Positions 32,091 to 41,864 of a stretch of 64,000 nucleotides of DNA are shown here, piece by piece. The position numbers were made by a program, and so were the translations under genes. The stretch's first letter is position 1; every line of letters begins with the position of its first letter. The stretch is from Azolla caroliniana (taxonomy: Eukaryota; Polypodiophyta), in the NCBI GenBank assembly GCA_043228905.1, contig JBHGNT010000002.1, positions 18,104,001 through 18,168,000 of the forward strand, written 5' to 3'. The notes beneath the pieces were generated by a model, which saw only the letters and a list, made by a program, of their open reading frames with translations, made no database searches and was not told the DNA's origin.

Positions 32091-32809
32091 GGTGAGTACA
32101 TATGTGTCAATCTAGTTGTACCTTGATCACATCAGGATCTACAATCCATTTATGCCCAGTATATGTTAGTACTAGAATTGCCTTATTATGTGTTGGTGTC
32201 TCATTGTCTCGCAATTCAGAGCTTGCGATCCTATTCGGTGTTTCCCTACCTCTTGGGATCAAAGAGCCCTCCTCCTTGTAGCCTATCCATTTCTCCATTG
32301 TCATCCTTTGATTCGCAGCTTCCCTAATCAATAGAGCGTTAATGATTTCATATCTTATAGCCTTTCCGCCCCTAATTCCATGGAGTATGTTGGCTTGGTC
32401 TTGTATTGTCAATGACATAAACCATCTCCAACATTCTATACTTTTTCCAGGACCTTCCACAATGTATCCCCATGATAGCCCCTTACTTGATCCAATTAGT
32501 TGATTAGATTCATCTCGGATACATGGGTTCCATACGATACGTTGACTGAACCAAGCAGGTTTAGAGTTAGGTTGATCGCACTTGAGCCCTTGTCTAATGT
32601 CACACCACGCCTTCCACATGGATGCACCGAATCTATCCTCCAATTGGCGGGAGAAACTAGGTTTGAGATCTATGTTTAGAATACATCTAGTTTGGGGGAG
32701 CCAATTGGCCTCTTTTTTTGGCTTAAAGTAAGCGGAATGTAACCGCAATAGCATTTTCCAGCAATCATTCCCTGGTTGGAATCCTCACACCACAAATTTG
32801 GCAAGTAGG
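32091..32809 (-). mobile_element. LINE 3' part (C-terminal region), interrupted by Gypsy A
   Basis: A minus-strand frame (32107-32754, 215 codons) has the look of the region after the reverse transcriptase in plant LINEs: WLPQTRCILNIDLKPSFSRQ, then a Trp-rich stretch (GKSIECWRWFMSLT) and EKWIGYKEEGS. It continues the LINE at 38495-40192 on the other side of Gypsy A. The 3' end is lost at the junction with the LTR fragment. Confidence 0.7.
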
Positions 32810-33250
32810 TGTCAGGAACAGTGCTGAGACAGAGAAGGAATTAGTACTAAACGAAGGATTAGTACTATGAGAGGTGTGGAACTTCTTCGAGAGAGAGAAG
32901 GAAGAAGTGAGCGAGACGGAGAGAAAGAGAGAGATCGAGAGAGAGAGTGTGTGATGATAAGAAAGATATGTATTATATGAAGAGAATATACAATGGTGGC
33001 TAAAAGGCTTAAGACTGGCGTTGAACCAATTTGGTTCAACATAATGCCTAGTGCCCTCTTTTATAGTGTTTTCAGGAGTAATCCTGAAGCTTCTAGAATG
33101 TTCCAGAGAAATCTGGAATATACACTTAATTTCTTATAATAAAATGTAAATGAAAATAATATCCTACGTATTACAAGAGATGATCTAATGGTCAAGAGCT
33201 CAACCCATATAACCTAAGATCATGGGTTCGAGTCTTGCCATATCATGACA
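32810..33250 (-). repeat. 3' LTR of Gypsy A
   Basis: 441 bp. In sense: a TATA box CTATAAAAGAGGG (33066-33054), then a near-perfect inverted repeat TTGAACCAA-A-TTGGTTCAA about 30 nt downstream (33021-33039), then GA-rich and CT-rich tracts. The U3 start carries a tRNA-like module in antisense (33181-33236). Confidence 0.95.
33181..33236 (+). repeat. tRNA-like module inside the Gypsy A LTR
   Basis: On the plus strand TGATCTAATGG (A-box-like) is followed 44 nt later by GGTTCGAGTCT (B box). Between them is a plausible anticodon-arm remnant (CAACCCATATAACC). It lies antisense to the element near the start of U3 and is also present in the other LTR (about 38425-38480). It is not an intact tRNA gene: it lacks the acceptor stem pairing. 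It looks tRNA-derived, perhaps a captured SINE. Confidence 0.5.
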
Positions 33251-33266
33251 CTATCCCCCCTTTAAA
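33251..33266 (-). other. Gypsy A polypurine tract
   Basis: In sense, TTTAAAGGGGGGATAG ends exactly at the 3' LTR. This is the standard primer position for plus-strand synthesis. Confidence 0.85.
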
Positions 33267-36200
33267 ACGACGAGTGTTACGGGTCGTCTTGGATTGAGGA
33301 CCTGGTTCGTGTGGATATTGACGATGGAAGTCTTCAAGAAGAGCACGAGCATTGGTCACATTCTCGATCGGTTCCCAAGTACGTTCGTTGGGGCTATAGC
33401 CTAGCCAATCGACTAGATAGTAGACCTTGTTGCGAACAATCTTGGAATCAAGGATGGCGGCAACCTCGTACTCCGGCCCATCTTCAAGCTCGATCGGGGG
33501 TGGAGGTTGGATAAGACGTCCTGGGATGGTGCTCTCGTGGTAGGGTTCGAGGAGAGAACTATGAAACACCGGATGTATCCGAAGTTGAGGAGATAGCTCG
33601 AGACGAAAAGCGACATCATTAATTTGTCCAATAATACAGAAAGGACCTAATCGCCGATAATCTAACTTCTCACATGGACGAGTAGTCTTGATGTGTCGTC
33701 GTATCAGCCACACCCGATCTCCAATATTAAAATTTGATGGAAGTCGATGACGATCCGCATAGACCTTGTGTGTTTGTTGAGTTTGTTGGAGATGAGTAGA
33801 TAAATCCGTTTGTATCTTGCGTAACTGCTCCAAACGATCCTCCGCGCACGGATTTGTGGACACTTTTGGGGTTTCAAGTACACTCCACCGGGGATGATAT
33901 CCCGTATAAGCATAAAATGGCGTAACTTTAGTGGATGCGTGGATAGAGTTGTTATAGGCAAATTCGGCGAAGTGGAGAATATCTGCCCAGTCATCTTGAT
34001 GATAGTTGAGAAAGCACCGCAGATACTGCTCCAATGTTTGATTTGTTCATTCAGCTTGGCCGTCGGTTTGTGGGTGGTAGCCGGAGGAGAGGTTACAAGT
34101 GACCTTGAGCATGTTAAAAAGGTGCTTCCAGAATTTTGACACGAATTGGGGTCCACGGTCGCTGATGATACTATCGAGAAGTCCATGATGCCGACATACT
34201 TCACGCATGACAATGTCGGCAGTGTCTTCACTGGAGATCTCCTTAGTACATGGCAAGAAATGAGCCATCTTCGTATATCGATCGACCACCGTTCGAATCG
34301 CATTGAACCCCTTAGAGACTAGAAGATCTGTGATGAAGTCTAGAGCAATGGATTGCCACGGCTTGCTTGGAATTGGTAATGGTTCTAATAAACCATATGG
34401 ATGATGCCTTGGCATTTTCGCTCTGCAACATGTATCACAAGTCCGAACAAAATCCTCGACAAATTGTCGCATACAAGGCCACCAGAATGTTCGTTGTACT
34501 AAAGGTAATGTTTTAGTACTACCAAAATGCCCAGCTGTATATGTGTCATGACAGTTTTGTACTACTCGAAGGCGGCAAGAACCATTAGGAACATACAAAA
34601 GTTCTTTAAAGAAGAGTAATCCATCATGGTATTTGAATTGCCGATAGTCCGTACCTGGTGGTTGCGACTGTGAACACGACACTCGAGAGGGATCAATTTG
34701 TGCTAGTATAGCTTGGGCGAACGCATCTGTCTTCAAGTCTTCACGTATGGTATCGATAACGCGGGAATCCATAGGCATGTCAAAGATTTGTGTTGCTTGT
34801 AGTCGTGCCGGTCCCAAGATGACTTGTTTTTGGTTATCGAAAGCCAGCTCCTCGGGACGGGGTGCTAGATACGAATGCCGTGATAATGCATCTGCCTTCC
34901 CTTGGTGCCTCCCCGAATGATATGTAATTTTGAAGTCGAAACGCGTGAGGAAGTGGGCCCACCAAGCTTGACGTCAATTCAACACACGAGCATCCTGAAA
35001 GTAGGCAAGATTCTTGTGGTCACTAAATACGGTGACTAGATGAGAGGATCCCTCCAGAAAATGCCTCCATTGCATAAAAGAATCCACTATTGCCAATAGC
35101 TCCTTATCATGAATTTCGTAGTTGATTTCAGCGGCATCAAACTTGCGTGAGTGAAAAGCCACAAGGTGTAGCTTCTCATCATTCCCCTGTTGTGACAGAA
35201 TGCTCCGCAATGCAAAATCCGATGTGTCAGCTTCGATAATGAATGGTTTTTCCGGATCGACATGAGCTAGAATTGGAGCCGATGTAAATGCCTTTTTAAG
35301 ACTCTCGAAAGCCATGTCCGTTTCTTCAGACCACATGAACGGTTGTCCCTTCCTGGTAAGTTGTGTGAGAGGTAGAACGATCTTTGAGTAATCTTGTATG
35401 AACTTCTGGTAAAAATTGGCAAAGCCTAAGAAGCATTGCACATCCCGCACTGAACGCGGAGTCTGCCATTCTACCACCGTTTTGACCTTAGCTGGGTCCA
35501 TGGAGATGCCTTCTGACGAAATGATGTAGCTGAGAAATTCCACTTGGTTGCACCCGAAACTACATTTTTCCAGCTTTGCATACAGACCATGTTCTCGAAG
35601 TCGTTTTAGTACTAATAGTACATGAGAATCATGTTCTTCTTGGGTCTTTGAATAAACTAGTAGATCATCCAAATAGATGATCAAATAATCATCCAATAGA
35701 TCTTGGAATATATCATTAGCCATGTGCTGGAAGACTACCGACGCATTAGTGAGGCCGAACGGCATGACCGTATACTCGAAGTGCCCATATCTGGTGCGAA
35801 ACGCGGTCTTCCATTCGTCTCCTGGTCAGATCCGTACGAGGTTATATGCTCCCCGTAAGTCGATCTTCGTGAAGAACCTGGCACCATTGATCCGTTCTAA
35901 AAAACTTGAGATAAGGGGAAGAGCATACCTATTCCTGATTGTAACCTTATTCAAGCCACGGTAATCTACAACGAGACGAAGCGATCCATCTTTTTTCTTG
36001 ACGAAGAAAATGGGCGCGCTAGTTGGAGATTTCGAATGCCGGATGAAACCATTTTCCAAATTCTCCTCTATATAGGCCCGAAGGACTTCCAGCTCAGTTG
36101 GTGACAAATTGTAGATCAGTCCCCATGGCGGCTCTTTTCCCGGTTGTAAATCGATGGGGCAATCGTACGGTCGATGATGAGGAATTGTGTTGGCTTGTAC

Positions 36201-36860
36201 TTTATCGAACACATCGACGTAATGACGATACTTCTCGGGAAGTTGAACGGTGGATTCTTCTTTAGTGTTGTTGGAGGGGTTTACTGATATTGCAAAGAGG
36301 AACATTTCCTCCTTGCGCCCTTCTTTATGCAACTGACGTAGCGAAATGGTTGCCATCTTTTGAGTTGACCCTTGGGTTTGTCGACACCGGATTTCTCTTG
36401 TTCTCCAATCTATGTCTAGGTTATGTAACTCGAACCACGGTAATCCTAAAACTATAGGATGTTCTAGGATACTAATAATATTAAATGATACTACACATGC
36501 TAAGTTATCTAGGACAATATTAATGGGCTCTGACTCTTCTATGATATTTCTGGAAGCAATGGGACGTCCATCAATGACTACTACAAAGGCTGGACATTGG
36601 AGTTTTCTTAGGGATATCTTATGAGCTTGAGCAAATTTCTTATCGATAAAGCAAGAGTTAGCTCCGGAATCTAGGAGTGCTAGGACACGTACTGGAGGGG
36701 TACTTTTAGTACTAACTATTACTTGGGCTACGAACACATCACTAACTTGCTTAGAGGGAATGGAACCACTAATGGGCTGCACAGATCTAGGACTGTCCAA
36801 CCAAACGGCTCCTATTTTGGCTGGACTTAGTCGTTTAACTCTTCTTCTAACTGACTAAGG
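33267..36860 (-). pseudogene. Gypsy A pol with C-terminal chromodomain
   Basis: Sense order: protease (LLDSGANSCFI, near 36660); reverse transcriptase ([42 protein letters not shown] at about 35650); RNase H (IIEADTSDFAL, near 35230); integrase zinc-binding region (HFGSTKTL ... CDTCCRAK); core (ISDRGPQFVSKFW, HPQTDGQAE at about 34050); and a chromodomain (YEVAAILDSKI, YYLVDWLGYSPNERTWEP) at about 33290-33450. Stops lie near 35826 (VRI then stop), 34972 and 34047; each is TGA where CGA (Arg) is expected from the family. A TAG lies upstream of the protease near 36855. The pol catalytic residues are otherwise intact. Confidence 0.92.
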
Positions 36861-37979
36861 ACATCAAATTTGTTTGCTAGATCTGGGATATTAGTACTAT
36901 TAGGACTATCAGATATCCCTACTGAAATAGGCTCGGGTTTAGTACAATTAGAACTTGCGACTATTTGGTTTACCTGTCTTCTTGGCCTATGGGGGCAATT
37001 TATTGCGATATGTCCTGGTCCACCGCAGTAAAGACATAGTCAATTTGTACGGTGTCGCTGCTTTTCTTCTTCGGATAATGGCCCTCGACGACGTGCAGTG
37101 TCAATCTCCATCAGAGTCGGAGTATTCACTGGAGGCGCATTATATGCCTCCCTTGAAAAAGGTCTTGCTACCACTGAGGCGTAGGGGGGGCTCTGATCTT
37201 GCCCTCGGCTTCTGTAGCTGTCGTTTTGAACGTCGCTCAAAGAGGCGGTTGTCACATCTCACCGTGCGACTGATTGCTTCTGTTAAGGACTTTGGCTCTT
37301 CGGGGAAGGTCAAGAGTAAATCCTTGACGTCGTTGCGTAAACCATAACGGAATTGCTCCATCAACGCTTGATCATCCCAAGGAATATCAGCGGTGAGTAG
37401 GCGAAAATCTGCAACGTATACGGAAGCTGGACGGTCACCTTGGCGTAATCGCCAGATTTTGTTGATTGCGGTCCTGATGCTGTCAGTATCTCCGAAACAT
37501 GCTTTAAACTCACCTAGAAACTCTTCAAAATTGTTGAGTAACGGAGATTCCTTTTCTAATAGTGGAGTGAACCATGACAATGGTAAGCCACTTAACAAAG
37601 TGCCTACTAAACCCACTCGTGATGCATCGGTGGGATATCGGGAAGGATGCATTTGAATAACTAATCGTACCTAGTTAAGGAACCGTCTAAACTGCGTTCG
37701 TGTTCCATCGAACTTCGTGGGAAGGCCAATCTTGGGTTCTTTATGAATCCCTTGTGTTCCGTGCCCTTGTTGTTGCATCGCTACGATGGTTGCTTCGAGT
37801 TGTTGCACGCGTAACGCAAGTTCCCCATGCTGTTGTTGTGTTTGCTGCTTTTCTAAGGAGATTTGCTGAAGATCCCCCAGCAACTGTTGGTTTTCTTGTT
37901 CCAAAGCATGGAACTTCTCCTTCAAGCATTGAAATTCCGAGAAAACAAATTGATATTCTTCAGCACTAATAGTGGCCAT
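36861..37979 (-). pseudogene. Gypsy A gag with zinc knuckle
   Basis: Gag starts at 37979 with a coiled-coil N-terminus (LEQENQQLLGDLQQISLEKQ). A TAG at about 37672, one C-to-T change from Gln, interrupts the gag domain (LLSGLPLSWFTPLL, FLGEFKACFGD, WRLRQGDRPASVYVADF). A frameshift lies near 37220, and a TGA near 37038 falls just before the zinc knuckle CLYCGGPGHIAINC. The protein would form the particle and bind RNA; this copy could not. Confidence 0.88.
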
Positions 37980-38039
37980 GGGATGGAAGAAAAGAGGAAT
38001 AAAAGATTAGTAGGAAATGAGAGAGACAGAAGGTAGGGC

Positions 38040-38051
38040 AAATTGGTTCAA
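38040..38051 (-). other. Candidate self-priming site of Gypsy A
   Basis: In sense, two bases after the 5' LTR comes TTGAACCAATTT. It has no TGG start and does not look like a tRNA complement. It is the exact 12-nt complement of AAATTGGTTCAA inside the LTR (38265-38276), which lies about 34 nt downstream of the TATA box, the place where the transcript should begin. Confidence 0.55.
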
Positions 38052-38053
38052 AC

Positions 38054-38494
38054 TGTCAGGAACAGTACTGAGACAGAGAAGGAATTAGTACTAAACGAAG
38101 GATTAGTACTATGAGAGGTGTGGAACTTCTTCGAGAGAGAGAAGGAAGAAGTGAGCGAGACGGAGAGAAAGAGAGAGATCGAGAGAGAGAGTGTGTGATG
38201 ATAAGAAAGATATGTATTATATGAAGAGAATATACAATGGTGGCTAAAAGGCTTAAGACTGGCGTTGAACCAATTTGGTTCAACATAATGCCTAGTGCCC
38301 TCTTTTATAGTGTTTTCAGGAGTAATCCTGAAGCTTCTAGAATGTTCCAGAGAAATCTGGAATATACACTTAATTTCCTATAATAAAATGTTAATGAAAA
38401 TAATATCCTATGTATTACAATTGATGATCTAATGGTCAAGAGCTCAACCCATATAACCTAAGGTCATGGGTTCGAGTTTTGCCATATCATGACA
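38054..38494 (-). repeat. 5' LTR of Gypsy A
   Basis: 441 bp with TGTCA/TGACA ends, differing from the 3' LTR at about eight positions, mostly transitions. The predicted promoter (TATA near 38310) and start (about 38276) are on the minus strand. Confidence 0.95.
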
Positions 38495-40192
38495 GTACGG
38501 CTTTTGATTATGAGAGGGGATCAATAAGACCCAATCCTCCTCTCGACTTAGGTTATGTGAGTATAGGCCATGCCACCTTGGCCCGAGATGCATGATCTTC
38601 CTTACCAGACCAAATGTAGTTGCGTACCAATCGTTGAATCTGGTGTATACTTTCCTTGGAGATTGTCCAACATGATATGTTGTACCATGTTGTTGCGAGT
38701 AATACCTAGTTTGCCACTATGATGTGCCCCACTAGCGAGAGTTTTGTCGAATGGAGTGAATAACTAGTGCAATCATAGTCTCCGGAGGTATGTTGAACCC
38801 AATTTAGAAACCCAAATATTTGGTGGTCGCTCCTTGATTGATCCACTTGAAAGCAGGATGGGGGTGCCACGCAGGATGTGCTTCATGAGAAAGCCATATT
38901 GCACAGAATTTGTGCCAATTGATCATGACATTGGATCTCTTGCAAAATACGTCTAGACCACTTTCTAGCTTTTGTAGATTTTCCAAGTCCCCTTGTAGGT
39001 AAACAGGAGGCTTTGGTCAACATGTGGCACACGAAGACCACGTAGGTTTAGATGTCGCGAGTCGAGAAAGCAAGAAAATGCTTTGGAGTATAATAGAAAT
39101 AAGGATGGAGCTAAAGGGCATCCCTGTCGTACAGACTGCGATATTCGGAAGAAGGAACCTCTTTCACCTACTAATGAAACACCATTGTTGGCGTTCCTAT
39201 AAAGTTCTGCAATGCCTTGGATCCATTACTCTTGAAAGCCGAGTTTCCCCATCACACTTTCTAGAAAGTTCCAGCATACCCTGTCATATGCTTTCTCAAA
39301 ATCTAGGAGCATCACAACTACCTTGTTGTTGGTACGCTTGCAAGGTCTACTCCTTCCCAAAAAGAGAAAAGGTTGTCTAGGATGCTCCGATTACTAACGA
39401 AACATGTCTGGGACAGATGAATGAGTTGAGGGAGAAGTGGTGCTAAGCAGCGTGCCACGGTTCTTGCAAGCAACTTATTGACAGTATTGAGAAGAGTTAT
39501 GGGTCGCCACTTACTAATGTCGTTGGCACTCCCACCACTTTTAGGAATGAGATGTATCATCCCCTATCCAAATTTCTCTAGCATGTTTCCAAAGGTGATG
39601 ATCTCCTCTTATGCTTGGAGGATGTCTTCTTTAATAGTATCCCAAAGGCACGTGAAAAAGTGAGGGGTGCAGCCGTTGATTCGGGAGCAACTATCTGCAT
39701 CCAAATCGGAGAGGGCCTCTCGTATCTCGATGTTTGATAAGGGACGCAAAATCCATGTATTCATATCTGACGTGACTTTCTCGGGTATGCTCTGGAGGAT
39801 AATATCTTGTCTTATGTCTTCCCCTGTGGCTATATTATCTTCAGTAAGTAGTCGCTTATAGTAACTTGTGGCAATATTCCTCATTTCGTCGCTGCCCTCC
39901 CTTCCCTTCTAGGGCCTAGCCTACATAAATGCGGTCGATGCAAGATAGGGTGGGTCCACTATTTCACCCATCTGATCGGGAGAATAAGAGAGAGTCCCTT
40001 TTTCGTTGGAAGTTGTCAGAGTCCCATCTATCTCTCAAGTTAAGGACTTGTACACATAACTGCTCGCATTGTTTTTGTTCTCTTCCTTGTAGAACTATGG
40101 GATTGTTGTTGGAGCTATCGTGAAGGGATTCGATCATATTAAAATCCCCTCCAATGCACCACTCCTCCGCATCAGCTACTTGTAGGCGAATG
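38495..40192 (-). mobile_element. LINE 5' part: linker and reverse transcriptase, active site deleted
   Basis: Continues the LINE broken by Gypsy A. Readable blocks: ATSYYKRLLTED (39609-39884), MIHLIPKSGGSANDISKWRP (39318-39560), and the downstream block LESGLDVFCKRSNVMINW (38804-38986). Compared with the copy at 1-1690, about 29 bp are missing near 39002; exactly this stretch encodes FADD, so the polymerase is dead. Its 5' truncation at GGCGAATGCCC borders the MADS promoter. Confidence 0.85.
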
Positions 40193-41642
40193 CCCGTTCT
40201 GTGCTGCTATTTGGAGCATAAACATTCATGAAATTGTAAGCTATAATTTGTTTTGTTATTGTGGTAGTTGTTCTAATTCTTCCTTTTTGTTTGATGCAAG
40301 GTCATATTTATTCTAATATACAAAAAAACATTATCGGTTTGGAAATGATGCCTCCGTGGTAGACACTAGAAAGCATAGCATTTATGTATTACTTCAAATA
40401 AAACATATGTTTAAAAACAATCTATTTTGGAGATTGTTGACGAGTCCTCAAGGAATCTTTGGAGGGCATCTTCTGACATAAACCATTGACATTGGAATTG
40501 TTGTTCAACACTATGATTTACATAAAGAATTTCTCTAATATGGTTCTATTTCTCAAACAAACAGTTTACAAATATATTTATGACACGAACAGTTCATGGA
40601 GTATGCTTTACACAACGAACAAAACATTTCCCAAGTATGTCTCAATATAGACCAAAAACGTGAAATGTTTGTTATGGGTAGCACAAGAATCGATTTACTA
40701 AAGTATTGATACCATAAGGAGCTTGGTTTTTTCTTTTAACGTCCAAACACGGTAATAACGAACACGTCATTATTCAACCACCAAATTGAATGTGATAACA
40801 TGTAGGCGTAATCAGTTCAATAATGCAAAGGGGTATGCATTCGTGATTAGTTGGAGGAAAAAGCAAGATAGAGAGGATCACCCCCCCCAAAACAAAAGAC
40901 CCTCTTTGGGGCACCACCTAAATGGGAAGTACGCTCAAAAGAGCTTGTTTGGGGCCCACATTTTGGGCTGGCTCCCAATAATGTAGGTTTGCGAGTTCTT
41001 TTGTTGAGTGCGACTACATATGTACTAGTAACTACATACTACTAATGTAGTAACTAACATGTTGTAGAAAAGCGACCCATCAATTATATACATATACGGT
41101 GCATAAATAAATATATATATAGAGAGAGAGAGAGAGGGAGAGAGAGATTTTATAATAATTGTATTTATGGGCATATGTACATATGTATTATGGATGGAAG
41201 GAAATTCAATTGACGCGTGGCAGGAGGCTTTAATTCTAGAAAATGGGTAAAGGAGAATGCTTCCTTTTTATGAAGAGAGAAAGGCGGGCGGGCCCCTCAA
41301 GGAAGGGGATATCTGACCACTGTTCGGCAGACACGTGCCCCCAGCCACTCGCGGTAAATCACGTGAACCATTTTAAATTTATTTATTTTACGTCACATAT
41401 TTGATTACCACGTCCAAGCGAATTTGTTTTTTAAGACAAATAGACGACGAAGTATGTGTGTACATAATATGTACATAGATACATACATAAATATGTATGG
41501 CATAAATAACAATAATTAATAAATAAAAAATAAAAAAAATAAAAGGTATTTAAAGAAGAAATAGGCGGTGGGGAGATAAAAACAAAAGCGACAGCCGAGC
41601 GAGAGCGAGAGAGTCTGAGAAAGAAAAGAGGCGGGGCGGGCT

Positions 41643-41677
<35 letters not shown>

Positions 41678-41682
41678 GTTGG
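40193..41682 (+). promoter_or_regulatory. Promoter and 5' UTR of the MADS-box gene
   Basis: AT-rich upstream sequence between the LINE end and the start codon. Two palindromic G-boxes CACGTG (41332-41337 and 41360-41365) lie about 320-350 bp before the ATG; such sites are bound by bHLH and bZIP factors. A TATA-like TATTTAAAG at 41547-41555 would start transcription near 41580. The 5' UTR ends in a (GA)n run (41645-41675), a type of repeat bound by plant BPC proteins. No CArG box was noticed. Most of the block is duplicated at 9194-10565, but the UTR GA run is not. Confidence 0.6.
41645..41675. repeat. GA microsatellite in the 5' UTR
   Basis: About fifteen GA units directly before the start codon (ATG at 41683). 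Likely length-variable. Confidence 0.9.
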
Positions 41683-41864
41683 ATGGGTCGCTGCAAGATA
41701 CAGATCAAGCGTATCGAGAACGCGACCAGCCGGCAGGTGACCTTCTGCAAGCGCCGGGTGGGGTTGGTGAAGAAGGCACGTGAGCTCTCCGTCCTCTGCG
41801 ATGCCGACGTGGCCCTCATCATTTCCTCCAGCTCCGGCAAGCTCTACCACTTCGCCTGCCCCCG
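41683..41864 (+). CDS. MADS gene exon 1: MADS domain
   Basis: Encodes [20 protein letters not shown] and onward to GKLYHFACP. It ends CCCCG before GTATCT, in phase 2. The start matches the family exactly. Intron 1 (41865-41960) is only 96 bp and ends in TTTTTTCTCAG. Confidence 0.95.

Larger units (their letters stand above)
32810..38494 (-). mobile_element. Gypsy A: chromovirus inserted in a LINE
   Basis: A 5685-bp minus-strand Ty3/Gypsy element with two 441-bp LTRs (TGTCA...TGACA). In sense order it carries gag, zinc knuckle, protease, reverse transcriptase, RNase H, integrase, chromodomain and a polypurine tract. The flanking 5 bp are GTAGG (left) and GTACG (right), a target duplication with one change. 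LTR differences number about eight. Several stops, all explained by C-to-T changes, and one frameshift make it defective. The site next to the 5' LTR does not look like a tRNA primer site (see separate entry). Confidence 0.93.

Noticed and set aside
33181-33236. Functional tRNA gene
   Set aside because: Only box-like motifs and loop remnants are present; acceptor stem pairing is missing and it is part of an LTR.
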